DNA from: Delphinapterus leucas
Lineage: Eukaryota; Chordata; Mammalia; Artiodactyla; Monodontidae
DNA length: 64,000 nt
Direction of reading: 5' to 3'
Assembly: GCF_002288925.2 (NCBI RefSeq)
Contig: NW_022097993.1
Coordinates: 8,090,185 to 8,154,184 of the forward strand
How positions within the stretch are numbered: position 1 is the first letter of the stretch; each line of letters opens with the position of its first letter. This document shows positions 35,641 to 46,989 of this stretch, piece by piece. The translations under genes and the position numbers were made by a program. The notes under the pieces were generated by a model. That model was not told the origin of the DNA and ran no database searches. It saw only the letters and a list, made by a program, of their open reading frames with translations.

Positions 35641-37229
35641 CGCCGGTGCTGTAACCACGGCTCTACCTCTCCCCTGGTGGGAATCGCCCACCTCACGGCT
35701 GCAGTGCTCTTCATTCTGCCACAAAGCTTTTTCTGCCCTCTGGCTGCCCTGTGCCTTCTAACAACCAGCAAATGTGACGAAGGCTCCCAAGCAATGCAGG
35801 GCTGCTTTGAAATTGCACTGTGGCACCTACCTCGCCAGGATGGGCCGGGGGACCAGCGCTCCTTTTAAAGAAAACAGATACTGAGGATTTGGACTGTTCA
35901 TTTTTTAGGGCATCTACTAACCCAGAGCAAAGTGTCTAGGACAGAAACTCAAATTATTTTTAAGGCATGAATTATTGTTCCTTAAACGGTTCAAACTATA
36001 AAATTTATTCTGTCTCTTTAAAGCATTGATATTTGATTAGCCAACAATATAGTTCATAAAGCATATAAAATATGCAATCAATGGCATTTTCTAAAATATT
36101 TTACTTTATTTTATTAAAATATCCCAAAGGATGTGCATCAAGTTATAAAGCACCAGTCTAGGTCCTACATACTCCCTACCTGAAACTAGCCAACCTAAAT
36201 TTCAAATACAAGTCAGAATCTTGTCTTAAAAAGGTGCTGAATTAAACTGTGAAAATATTTTTTACTCATCTCTTTAAATATATGGCAGTGTGCAAAGATC
36301 TCACCTGATTTTAGCGTGGCACACACCATACCAAACAGAGCCCCTGGTACCACTGCTTAAACTTAATTATAACCAAACCTGGAAAAAGCAGCTCTTGTAT
36401 TTACATACTTAAAATATGACTGATTCGCTTTAATAATCGGTAGATTTTATCAAGCAAGCATAGTTCACAGTTCATGAAGACCATTCCAGGAAGAGGACAT
36501 GCAAAGATGCATTATATGAAGACATGAGTACCTGGAAATCACAGGGGAAGTATCTTAGTATATAAGTACCATTTTTCTTGAAAAATTAATAACGTATGTT
36601 TTCTACGAATATGATAAAACATCTGATTTTTTACCATTCTCTTTAAATAAATTAATAGCTAAACTGAAAAATAAATGACCGATTCACAAACACACGAATA
36701 ATTTTTAATGGGCATCTCAGTATAGAAAGTACTGATTGCTAGATCTTTGAGAATTTCCTAGAGGACTTAAGGACCTGGGCCTGAGATGTCATAAATGCCT
36801 GCAGGGCCTGGCTCTAATCCGAGGGAAACTATACCACTATCTCCTACACAGCAGAACTCGGGTCACACCCAGCCCTGATCCCAACACTGGCCTCCCACAC
36901 AGCAGGCGAGTCCTGACTCACAGCTCCCTTACTTGCACTCAGCCCTTGTCTGCCAGCCTAGCCCAGGGGGCACTCAGGACACTGACTGCAGCTCAGCCCC
37001 TTGGACCCAACATCTTACAGCTCCCTCTGGTCTAACCTGACACCCAGATTCTAACGTCTGGTTTCTCCTTCCCTACAGGACCCATGGTCCTCTCTTACTA
37101 TTTTATCAGAACACCCATTGAGACCTCTTGCACCTTGGTCACACTGAAGCATCTTGGCCCAATTCCGACTCCTCCTACATCCTCCCCTATTGCTTCCAAC
37201 AACCTAAGAACGTTGCAAAGTAACGCTAT

Positions 37230-37425
37230 CTCGTGGCGTTCTGAGCATGGACTACAGAGTCAGACCACCAGGGGAACCATGGGTAAGTTATTTAGCCTCC
37301 CTGTGCCTCAGTTTCCTCACCTGCAAAAGGGAAATAATAACAGCACACCTAGCTCCAAGGGTTTTTGTGAGAATTAAATGAAAACATTTGTACAACAAAT
37401 AGGGTTAGTTATTATCATTATTACA
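37230..37425 (+). mobile_element. MIR SINE
   Basis: GCATGGACTACAGAGTCAGA, CTGTGCCTCAGTTTCCTCAC and TTGTGAGAATTAAATGAAAA in MIR order. Confidence 0.85.
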
Positions 37426-37889
37426 TAGAATTTAGTTTAGGATAATGAGGGAACCTAGAAAAAAAGCCCACGTTAAAATAATGTCTTTACTAAGTCTTCT
37501 CATTCTTAACTGTGGAAAAGTTAGCCAAACCACTAACAGCTTGCCTCTATTGGCATTTAACCCATTCGTTGTAAAAATAAATAAATAAAACAAAATTAAA
37601 AGTTAGGGTGGAAGGTGTTGATTCGATTTGTAGATTATACTGAACAAGCATTTTCCTATTATATTGCCTGAACCGTTCTAATCTTTATCAGTTTGATGGA
37701 GAGCAGGTACCCCAGACTGTGCAGAATGATAAACTCAGCCACACAGAGATCTTGCTAGAGGTCCCCTAATGGAAGCACAAAGCTTCCAAACTGTGACTTT
37801 GGGTGGCTGGCTTTTGGAGTATTCGAGGAAATCAAGTCTACATTATTATTATTAAAAATGCCTCACAACTGTCCATTTTCTCCGAAGTA

Positions 37890-38135
37890 TGGACACAGAT
37901 AGAGCATGGACTCTGGGGCCAGAGAGTGAGTTCAAATCCCAGCTCTGCCATCACTTGCTATGTGACCCTAGCAAGTTAGGTACCTTTTCTGTGCCTGAGT
38001 TGCTTCATCTGTAAAAATAGGAGGATGATAAGCATATACTGATTGCGACCAGTAAGTGAGATATTATGGGAGGTGCTTAGAACATTGCCTGCCTCACAGT
38101 AAGCAGCCACCGATGTTATCTGTTGTTATTAGCAA
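37890..38135 (+). mobile_element. MIR SINE
   Basis: A near full MIR: GCATGGACTCTGGGGCCAGA, TTCAAATCCCAGCTCTGCCA, TTGCTTCATCTGTAAAAATA and GGTGCTTAGAACATTGCCTG. Confidence 0.88.
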
Positions 38136-38755
38136 CTTGTAGACACAGAGCCTGGCGTCTGCAAACAGTATCAGCCTCTCCAGGAGCCAGGGCAGGGTCC
38201 TCACCGGTGTGGCGTTTCCCGAGTGGCCAGCAGGGGCCCCCATACACACCCTTCTCTCCTAACCCCCCAACTACTTGAAATGTTAAACGCGCTGAGAAGG
38301 TCCCCACCACAGGAAGCCTCGTGTGTTTACCAGTGGACTTTCTCCACTGAACAGGGACTTCTCTGGGAGGAAAGGCCTGACTTCCTGCTTCCTCAGCACT
38401 GGAAGTGACCCTGACCCTAAGAGATGCTCTAGAAATGTGGAATGAATACTCATTCCTTCAGATCTTTAAGTGGCTTTAAATTTCCAATCCCTTAGGAAAA
38501 TACAAACCCCTCCAGGAACAAAATTCTTAAACATCTTAGCAGCAATCAGTGAGCCCTGAGCTGAGGACGAGTGGCGACAACGTCCCACTGCTCACACATC
38601 TAGCACATGCCACACCATCTAGTGCCACAATCACAGAGCAAAGACAAAATCTGTCTATGTTGAAATACGGTCTAGAGTCAACTCTGACCGAAAAAAAAAA
38701 AAAGAAAAGAATAAATGTATTTTTACAAATAAAAGTATGTTTCTAAAATGCTTAC

Positions 38756-38932
38756 CTTGCCTCATAAATGAAAGGGCTTTTTCTTTTAAATTCTCAGTCA
38801 GTTGTTTCTTTTTAGTCAGGTAATCCAAAACGTAAATATTTGGAGCAAAATTTATCATGTTCTGTTCGCCACAGCCATAAGGCATTCGAATCAGTGAGGC
38901 TAAGCCACTGATGGAAGAACCAAGAATATCTC
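38756..38932 (-). CDS. CD109: CD109 exon 23 (thioester exon)
   Basis: This exon is 177 nt (2 + 58 codons + 1), acceptor GCTTTCAG and donor GTAAGC. It encodes [20 protein letters not shown] then [18 protein letters not shown]. The Cys and Gln of GCGEQ form the internal beta-Cys-gamma-Glu thioester that lets activated family members bind targets covalently. The motif is intact. The rest forms the first helices of the alpha/alpha toroid thioester domain and ends KALSFMRQ. Confidence 0.98.
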
Positions 38933-39985
38933 CTGAAAGCACAAGATATTCATTACATTCAGCAAATCCTCAGTAACTGTACCTCCTGGTGGCAGAGAGG
39001 TGTCCTCTGAGAGCAGAAAGCATCTGAAGCAATATTACTATTCCACTGCGTGGAGCATAGTATTTATAGAAACTTTACATCAAGCTTTTAGGAAGACTGG
39101 TCAAATAAATGACAATACAGTGGTACTGAACTTGTAGATTATGTGACAAATTAGGAGACTCTTAGCTCAAAGATACAGTACAGATAAGCAAAAACCAAGT
39201 TTAAAATAAAATTTCGGAACAAAAATGTCAGGAATTGCATTAGGAAACCATCGTTCTTACATGGGAAAGAAATGTTTTATTATTAATATTCTTCACATAA
39301 ATAGAACTTTATTTTGATTTCCTTACTAATACACTACAAATTCTTGAGAAATGATGCTTTTCAGGGCAGGGTTGTGGTATTTTTCAATGTGCTCTATTTG
39401 TCAACAACAAAGTAGAACTAACAAGGATAAGCATTTCAATAAATCTCAGGATCAAAAGGGTTAAAAATATTCTTCAAAGTTAGTAATATAAAGTGAAACA
39501 AAACACACGCTTACCCACATTCCTCTAACCACAGTCTAACACCATAACTCAAGAAAATAAGTAAGAATTTAGAAATGTAAAGGCTGAGTTCTAATTCTGA
39601 CCTCACTATGGTTGAACTGTAGAGGGAAGAATATTCGTCAATGTGGTTTATTTTAGAAACTTACACCATTCCAAGCCCAAATACCTAGTAAAAATCTGCT
39701 CCCAAAAAGATGAATCCAAAAAAGAGAGGAAGATCTTCAGGTGGCTAGGCTGCAGCCATGCTAGCGTATGATGTCTCAAACTTTAGATATTAACACAGAG
39801 AAATAAATACCACTGCGGGTTATGTTTTTTATTTTTATTACTACTGTAGGTTATGTTTTTAATATTCAAAGTGAACATCAACTTAGACTCTCAAAATCCA
39901 AAGAAGCAAGCTAATATTCACACATCTGGGCTACCAAATAGGTTTTTTTTAAATATATAAATACCATATAAAAATAACACTTGAG

Positions 39986-40062
39986 GGGCTTCCCTGGTGG
40001 CGCAGTGGTTGGGAGTCCGCCTGCCGATGCAGGGGACGCGGGTTCGTGCCCCGGTCCTGGCA
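39986..40062 (+). mobile_element. CHR-1 SINE reduced to its tRNA-like head
   Basis: Only GGGGCTTCCCTGGTGGCGCA to GGTTCGTGCCCCGGTCCTGG remains (about 77 bp), holding the A- and B-box-like parts. Unrelated DNA follows directly with no A tail. Confidence 0.93.
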
Positions 40063-40270
40063 CTGTGGGAGATTCTTAGGCAGAATGTATTCCCCTAAAT
40101 AGAAAGCTTATTTAATTCTTTTTAAGAATTATATCTAAGTCTCCCAAAAAACGTCCTCTCTAGAGGAACTGGTTGTTTGAGGTTGTAATAAAAAGCATTA
40201 CACTTGCAAGGGAGATTTAAAAGAACCTCTGAAAAAGTGCCTTAGGTCCTGACACCTCAAAGATCTAAAC

Positions 40271-40342
40271 TATTGGGTTGGCCAAAAAGTTTCATAACAT
40301 CTTATAGAGAAACCCTAACGAACCTTTTGGCCAACCCGATAT
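40271..40342. mobile_element. Mariner-type MITE (hairpin)
   Basis: The terminal inverted repeats TATTGGGTTGGCCAAAAAGTT (first 20 bases at 40271-40290) and the complement of 40321-40341 match at 19 of 21 positions. TA flanks both ends, as for Tc1/mariner insertion. The interior is about 30 nt. It matches the common cetartiodactyl mariner MITE with an internal deletion. Confidence 0.88.
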
Positions 40343-40534
40343 TTAGATGTCATTCATCTAAATATTTCTTTCAGTTATTTGCAAAGCACAACCACATAAA
40401 TAAACCATTTGTGTGGAAGCTCTGTCTAATAGTTGAAAGGACTTTGGGGTTACCAGAAGGTGACTAGGAGAGGGTGACTTAGTCAGTGAGTAGCTTCAAA
40501 CTGTAAAGGGTACTTGTGTCTGCACAGGGAACTG

Positions 40535-40713
40535 CTAGAGGCAGTGGCCCTCAACCTCTGGTTACCAGAAGCACTCGTGGAACCTTTTCAAAACATACAT
40601 GCCCTAGCCACAGCCCAAGAGATTCTGACTGAGTAGCTCGAGAGTGGATCCCAGATATTTGTGTATTTCCAAAGCTCCACGGAAGGGATATTCACCAGTG
40701 GTCGAGAGCCACA
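40535..40713. mobile_element. MER5-like hAT element
   Basis: The ends CAGTGGCCCTCAACCTC and ACCAGTGGTCGAGAGCCA and the interior AGAGATTCTGACTGAGTAG fit a diverged MER5 element. Confidence 0.55.
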
Positions 40714-40732
40714 GAGGCAGAACAACCATACG

Positions 40733-40918
40733 ACAGTGTGGTCTGGCTACTCAAAAGAGTGGTCTGCACAACAGCAGCATCGGCATCACCTGGGAGCTTG
40801 TTAGAAATGCAGAATCCAAGGCCCCACCCCAGGCCTACCAAGCCAGAATCTGCCTTCACACAAGCTCCCCAGGTGATTCACGTGCACCTTGAAGACAGAA
40901 GAACTGGTCCAGGACGCA
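40733..40918 (-). mobile_element. MER5A hAT-Charlie element
   Basis: AGTGGTCTGCACAACAGCAG, CATCACCTGGGAGCTTGTTA, GAAATGCAGAATCCAAGGCC and TCCCCAGGTGATTCACGTG match MER5A in order. Confidence 0.75.
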
Positions 40919-40999
40919 CATCTCACTTGCCTTCCCACAGTAATCAGTGGTTGGCACCAACTAAAAACTTTTCGCAACTTCTTCTCATTAGGATTAAAT

Positions 41000-41215
41000 A
41001 AGAAAATGCACCTAAATAAGGACCTAATTATAGCACAGGGAACTATATTCAATATCTTGTAATAAACTATAAACTATTTTGTAATAAACTACTCTCTTTC
41101 AGAAAAGAATCTGAAAGAGAATATATATACCTATATGTATAACTGAATCACTTCGCTGTATACCTGAAACAATGTAAATCAACGATACTTCAACTTTAAA
41201 AAGTAATTAAGAAAA
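41000..41215 (+). mobile_element. L1 LINE 3' end fragment
   Basis: TAGCACAGGGAACTATATTC, ATACCTATATGTATAACTGA, ATCACTTCGCTGTATACCTG and AATGTAAATCAACGATACTT are the L1 3' UTR end. It reaches to within about 85 bp of exon 22. Confidence 0.88.
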
Positions 41216-41299
41216 GAAAATATACCTACAAATAAATGAAAAATATATAGTATCATATACAAATAAACCAGTAGCGACGGTGATACGATCTGTTCTTAC

Positions 41300-41444
41300 C
41301 AACTGCGGTGATCTGAACTCTCTCACTACCACTCACTATATGAGGAGGAAAGGAGAAACTCAAAGTTTTCAGGGGAGTTTGTAGCTTGCTGTCAGTCAAG
41401 TCTAATAAGACGGATTGTGAATATGATTTTTCTATTCCTTCAGC
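41300..41444 (-). CDS. CD109: CD109 exon 22 (CUB/linker)
   Basis: This exon is 145 nt (48 codons + 1), acceptor ATCAACAG and donor GTAAGA. It encodes AEGIEKSYSQSVLLDLTDSK and continues to GSERVQITAV. AEGIEKSYSQ is a conserved alpha-macroglobulin motif just before the thioester domain. The trailing G starts the Gly codon completed by exon 23. Confidence 0.97.
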
Positions 41445-42171
41445 CTGTTGATAAAAAGGAACACAATTAACATGGTCCTTACAGAGAACTACATGCAGAT
41501 AATAAGTCAATCACCTGGCCTGTATATGGTTAGGTAAGTACCTACAGTGTCTTGATTATTGCTTCAAATCTGTTAACAAATGTTTCCTTTCTCATTAAAT
41601 TAGTCAAAACATTTCATAGAATGGCAATGGAAATGATAAAGGACAAGATGAAAAGGCCATGAGAAACCCTCTGAGGTAGGTCCTTTTATTATCCAAAGAC
41701 AGAGGTTAAGTACCTTGTGCAAAGGCACCCTTGACAAAGGTGGGATGAAACCCAGAGCTGTCTTACTCCGGAACGCAAGTGCTTATCTACTGTGCTGAGT
41801 TGTCTTTTTGTGCATACTGTCTTCTCTGAAAAAACCTACCAAATCTCTTCTACCTGTACTGAGGAATTCCAAAATTCAAACTCTACGTATCAACTTGGCA
41901 TGATTTAATAGGATCCCAATGTCACACAGGCTGTAAATGTAACTTGCCTTATAGTCGTACTATAAATTTAAAGAAGATGTTGGCAATTACCTTTAAAAAC
42001 ATACGTGATATATTTTTACATTCAGATGAGAAAACCATTAGGCATTACCAGGAGGGTGGAAAAGATGACCTAGTCAGTCTTGAAAACAAATTTAACCAAG
42101 AGAAAAACCACCTTCTGTTTCCTTTTCAATTATATATTTCCATTCTATTTATTTAGACTTCAAGTATTTAC
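41445..42171 (-). other. CD109: CD109 intron 21
   Basis: It contains an antisense MIR-like fragment at about 41640-41805. Nothing else is recognised. Confidence 0.85.
41640..41805 (-). mobile_element. MIR SINE remnant
   Basis: TCTGAGGTAGGTCCTTTTAT, GACAGAGGTTAAGTACCTTG and GGTGGGATGAAACCCAGAGC fit antisense MIR. Confidence 0.65.
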
Positions 42172-42390
42172 CTTCACTAAAATCCTCTGGGTGACAGCAT
42201 CGGAAGCAGCAGGTGAAACAGCTGTGACTGTGATGGGCATTTCCCCCAGATGTGTTGGCCTGACCGGGAAAAGAACAGTTGCCCCATCCTCACTGGGAAC
42301 CAGAACTGTCTGCTGGTGCCCTGTGACATTTATTTCATTCGAAGCCATTAGAATATCAAACACGTCACTTTTCTCAATGATTACCTTAAC
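42172..42390 (-). CDS. CD109: CD109 exon 21 (MG7 end and CUB part)
   Basis: This exon is 219 nt (73 codons, phase 0/0), acceptor CTTCCAG and donor GTAAAT. It begins VKVIIEKSDVFDILMASNEI and ends SDAVTQRILVK. It contains NVTGHQQ, a possible N-glycosylation site (NVT). It covers the end of MG7 and the first part of the CUB-like segment that leads to the thioester domain. Confidence 0.97.
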
Positions 42391-43990
42391 CTGGAAGAAA
42401 AAATCATCAAAGGTCTTGTATAATAAATTGCTCCCCAGTAAAATGTTGCTCTAAGTGCAGATAAATCTATGAGGCCTGAAACTAGAGAAAAATAAGACAG
42501 AAAGGTTCAGCCAAGGAGAGGGTGAAAGGGTGTCAGGAAAAACCTAGTTTCTTTCCTATGCTTTCTCCACCTACCTCAAGACATGTGGGGAAATGGCATT
42601 CTTCAGTTCCATTTCTAACATTAAACTCCCACTAACATTAAATTCTCTCATTTGTCAAAGCTGAGTGGTAAGGGTGTACCCAAAAAGGTTATTTCATGCC
42701 ATGGTACTGCCACCAGCCTGACTCATCTAAGTCATCCTGGGACACTAGTCCCATCAGAAAAGCCTGAGGCAAACAGGATGAAATGTTATTACATTCATTG
42801 AGAGCCTCTGCTAAAATTATTCCAAGAAAAGTATGACTCAGACACTAGTCCTGAAACACATGTCGGTTGTAAACTTTCATAAAATGTGTCAAAGTTGCCA
42901 GGCTCATCAAGAATCCCATTTCTCTGGGTCTTAGATTTTATGAATTGTTTTCCCATTTATTTTCTCATCTGTTTCTCAAAATATTTCCTACCTGACAGAT
43001 GAGTAAACTGCAATTAAGTTATTTGCTGGTAAGTGGAGGACCTGGACATTGAATGTGGGCCTCCTGACTTTTGCTCTTTACACTGGACCATGTTGAAAAG
43101 ATTAAAAAGTAAAATTAGGGCTTCCCTGGTGGCGCAGTGGTTGAGAGTCCACCTGCCGATGCAGGGGACATGGGTTCTTGCCGCGGTCCGGGAAGATCCC
43201 ACGTGCCGCGGAGCGGCTGGGCCCGTGAGCCACGGCCGCTGGGCCTGCACGTCCGGAGCCTGTGCTCCGCAACGGGAGAGGCCACAACAGTGAGAGGCCC
43301 GCGTACCGCAAAAAAAATAAAGATAAAAAAAAAGGAAAATAAGAAAGTTTACTCTCTAGACATAGTGCTTAAAGAGATTATGGCATTTTCAGGTAATAAG
43401 GTTAATTACAATCCCTCCCTACTCCCATTTCGTTAACACTACTGCAGGCACAGCACAAACAGTGGGCCTACCCCTGCCTTACAGGGAACTGACTTGGCTA
43501 AGGAGACACCGGGCCGTGACTCAAAAGACAAAGCCTTGAAAACAGAGTATAAACACAGGGATAAGCACAACGGCATGGGTGAGATTCCTCAGGAAAGACA
43601 CCTTGGTTTCAAAGCGGGTCTTGAAAGGAATCCATTCTTGCCACCTGCAGTGGGTACAGAACAGCAGTGAGAAGCGGCAACACATTGTAGATGTGGGAGG
43701 AGAGTAGGGGGAAAATGCAGGGGGGCGGGCAGGAAAGAGGAAGACATGCCACAGAGATGAAGTTGCATGACTAAAGCAGAGAACCCGTGCTAGAAATTAA
43801 GGCAAGGATGCTTGGGCATGCTAGCAATATCCTTCGACATTAACAAGCAGAAGAAATTGTGGGCAAAGTATGGCTATTGTCAATCTCCCAGAAATGTATA
43901 GAACGCTTAGATGCCCAAACACTACGTAACCCAATCCCCGCATGTTTTCTTCATTTTGTCCTGAAGTATAAATGATGACTAGTATATTAC
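42391..43990 (-). other. CD109: CD109 intron 20
   Basis: It contains one CHR-1 SINE. The remainder is unremarkable, with a possible MIR remnant near 42980-43090. Confidence 0.85.
43118..43320 (+). mobile_element. CHR-1-type SINE
   Basis: The head is GGGCTTCCCTGGTGGCGCAG, the body is complete to GAGAGGCCCGCGTACCGC, and the A-rich tail is interrupted by TAAAGAT. Confidence 0.95.
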
Positions 43991-44104
43991 CTCAGTGGCA
44001 TCTTTCAAATAATTGAATATGGTTACTTCCAAAGCAAATTCTTCACCTCTGATAACAGAGTAGGGAAGATTCAAAAAAATGAAAAACGGTTGGAAGGACT
44101 GGAG
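43991..44104 (-). CDS. CD109: CD109 exon 20 (MG7 domain)
   Basis: This exon is 114 nt (38 codons, phase 0/0), acceptor TTTTCAG and donor GTAATA. It encodes LQSFQPFFIFLNLPYSVIRG then EEFALEVTIFNYLKDATE. The sequence PFFIFLNLPYSVIRGEEF is the conserved MG7 start of alpha-macroglobulins. Confidence 0.97.
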
Positions 44105-45837
44105 CTGAAAAGAATACAATGGATACAGATTTTGTTCAAGTCCAAGTGCTTCACGCTTTACGCAATTAAAAGCAAATCTCACAAAACCTGTGACGCTTAT
44201 GACTAACTTCACATAGAAATGTCCACTTGCCTACCAACAGAAAGCAAACAGCAACCTACCCCAAACGAACGGGGGCACACTGATTTATGTTATTTAACAC
44301 AGTAACCACTACATTTTATGAAATGGCTACTAGGAACCAGGGACTTTACACAAATTATTTCATTTAGTCATTACACCTATGTAGGCAGGTGTTTTGATCC
44401 TATTTTACAGAAAAGAAATCTGAAGCTCAGACATCTCTGTAACCGGTACAAGTTCACACTGCTGCAAAGTGTAGGAGCCAGAACTGGATCCCAGCATGTC
44501 TGAGGCCACAGCTAAGTCTCTCTTCCTCTACTCTGCCATGTTGATTCTACCATTCTTCTTCTAAAGCCACTGGCCGAATGAAACAGCATCTGTTTTAGAC
44601 TCATGTGAAAAGTCTAAATGATGGTTTGCCTGCTACCCTGTAATATATAGATACACATACTCGTGCTTCCTCATTGGTCACCCAACTCTGACAGCATCGG
44701 CGGAGCTTCTCACTGACAGCAGTTAATCCCCGCTTAGAGGTTTATCTGGACATTTGTGGAAGTGTCAGACTGTCACCATAGGGTGCTCTTGGCACTTAGT
44801 GGGTGAAGGTCTGCGTGCTCAGGACAGTCCCAGAAAAGGAAGAATTGTTCCGTGTCCCTCATGATTCTTGAATGTTCCTTCATGTAGGTAAAGTGCCTGC
44901 TTATAATGACCTGGGCTTACAACTAATTCCAACATATATATAAACCCAAAACACCTGTCAATGTACAACTATTTTGTAAATCAAGAGGAAACTACACTTT
45001 GTTTTGGAACTTCATCAAAACTTGTTCACTATTTCAAAACTTTACATCACCTCAGGCAGCACCACTCAAGGTTTTTGAGTTGCGAAAACAATACACGTAT
45101 ATCAAACTGGATGTACAACTGTTACACACAGGGTGATTCTATGCACGGTGTAAATATTCACATATGTTACTATGCCTTCTAGTGCAACTAGGCCTGGTCA
45201 CTTACATACTGAAATATTATTTTATTGTACATTACTTTCCTTTGATTTCTCCTCACTATTTCACTTAGGGCATCTTATTGATTTTTTAAAAATTGAGTGT
45301 GCAGCTATATTATATTTTCTATGCATTTCATTTTGCATAGATGGTAGAGGGATGAAAAGCACAGCTGTTATAAAAAGCTGGCTTCAGGTATGACAGAGGT
45401 GAAAGCTACTGGTCTAAGACCAGTCATGGTCATTACATTCCCCTTGTCAGTGACGGGTTTAGGAAGCGACATGAGATGTAATTTGACCAAAGAGGTGTGA
45501 AGAAATGTTTGCTAGGGGACATTTTGAGAAGTTCTGCTTGTCCTTAAAGAGGGATGCACGGAAATATTCTCTCTGTTCTTGGCCTCTGGAAGGGGTTGGA
45601 CTCAGTCAATAATAAACTTTGTATCCAAATCTTAATACAGAGCTAGCATGTTTAGCAGTTTAATACAGCTCACATTCTAAAGTGTAAAACAGATGAAAAA
45701 CAAGAAGGAAACGCCAAGGAATCTCTATACTGTGATCTGCGTCATCAGCAATCACTTTTTTTAAATCCGTCGAGGAGCTGACACTGTCTTTGCTTCGCGG
45801 CACTGTACCATTTATCAGCAGCCCTTTAATACACTAC
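44105..45837 (-). other. CD109: CD109 intron 19
   Basis: It contains one antisense MIR. 44520-45830 shows nothing I can name. Confidence 0.85.
44320..44515 (-). mobile_element. MIR SINE remnant
   Basis: CTACTAGGAACCAGGGACTT, ATTTCATTTAGTCATTACAC, TTTTACAGAAAAGAAATCTG and GCCAGAACTGGATCCCAGCA fit antisense MIR. Confidence 0.75.
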
Positions 45838-45955
45838 CTCCACTGGAGTAATTGTTAGTCCAAGACCTAAATCCTCAGAGATCACAAAAGCAGTTGCAAC
45901 CCAAGAAGTGATAGAATCAGGTACAGTAACTTCGAATTCTTGGTAAGTCCTGGAA
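45838..45955 (-). CDS. CD109: CD109 exon 19
   Basis: This exon is 118 nt (1 + 39 codons), acceptor GGCTTCAG and donor GTAGTG. It encodes SRTYQEFEVTVPDSITSWVA then TAFVISEDLGLGLTITPVE. The motif DSITSWVATAFVISEDLGLG is the family signature that follows the bait region in A2M/C3 proteins. The donor GTAGTG is a weaker match than the other donors of the gene. Confidence 0.96.
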
Positions 45956-46859
45956 CTGAAGCCAAGATAAACATAAAAGTCACAGAACCGAGAACTGACA
46001 CATTGCAAAATTGGCCAACATAACCGAAAACCATGGTTAGGAAGAATTTTAATTTTCCAAATCATTTACATATCGAAATTTTTTTAAAGGTTTAAGCCTA
46101 AAACAGTAGACCCCAAGTTCTCAAGGAATAGGTCATAACAAGGTCATAACACTGCAGACTGATCCATATTCCAATAAAATCTTTCTACAATGTTTATACC
46201 TTCAGAATAAACATCATTTTTCATAAATTTTGTATAGATAATAAATATACTTTTTCAAACTTAACTCCAACTTGTTTCTCTCAATATGCATAAAAGTTTC
46301 CCTCTGTATCCTAGTCTACGCTGTTATTTGTTTTTTGAGGTTTGACTTATTTCGAGTTTCTGTAAATAGTTGACTCACGATATGTGTAGATTTCATGATT
46401 TACCTGCTCAGTCATCACGCCAGGTAGCACAGAGTTTGTCAGCTAAGCTGAATTCCTTTCAACACCCACACCCCTTATTCCTGTGGCTCACAGGGATGTT
46501 TTATGAGGAGCCACAAGGATGGGGGAATAATCATGAGCGCTTCCCATCCCAAGGCAACAAAGGAATTCTCAGCAATCTTTCCCCAGTGAGAACCACAGGA
46601 CTTCAGGGAAGTTAAAATCACCCTTCATTAGCAAAAGGCCAGTCTTCTCCATGATGGTACTCTTACTGCCACAATTCACATGCAGCTTTATTAAGTACTA
46701 TATTTAAATACAATAAATATCGTTCTAAAAAAAAACTCTTGGTCCATTCAGTTCTTTACCACTCTATGTTTGTACTTAAGCATCAGAAACAGGGCAAAAC
46801 TTACTTAAAACTAAGGCCACACAAAATATATATGGGCAAAGAACTTTATAAACTTTTAC
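45956..46859 (-). other. CD109: CD109 intron 18
   Basis: A 904-bp intron with no repeat recognised. Confidence 0.85.
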
Positions 46860-46989
46860 CCCATGCTGGTGTCTAGCCAAATCCAAGTCTCTGGAAAATG
46901 CTTTCTGACACGTGGACTGCTACCTGAAGAGAAGTCATGAAAATCTACCAAGTATCCTTCATTTTCCTCCAAAAACGCTATACGGTCAT
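46860..46989 (-). CDS. CD109: CD109 exon 18 (bait region)
   Basis: This exon is 130 nt (2 + 42 codons + 2), acceptor TTTTTAG and donor GTAAAA. It encodes DRIAFLEENEGYLVDFHDFS followed by SGSSPRVRKHFPETWIWLDTSM. The second half matches human closely. The first residues are divergent and four residues shorter than the human segment that begins YDNAEYAERFMEENE. The segment falls in the approximate bait region, where alpha-macroglobulins are cut by proteases and vary fastest. The frame is confirmed by exons 17 and 19. Confidence 0.93.

Larger units (their letters stand above)
29745..38755 (-). other. CD109: CD109 intron 23
   Basis: A 9.0 kb intron with an old L1 3' part, several MIR copies, simple repeats and a diffuse ancient repeat at 34790-35410. 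29870-31180, 32950-34780 and 35880-36770 show nothing I can name. Confidence 0.85.
38933..41299 (-). other. CD109: CD109 intron 22
   Basis: It holds a truncated CHR SINE, a mariner-type MITE, two MER5-like elements and an L1 3' end. 38950-39980 shows nothing I can name. Confidence 0.85.

Noticed and set aside
42080..42454. 124-residue plus-strand frame
   Set aside because: It is the reverse-strand shadow of CD109 exon 21.
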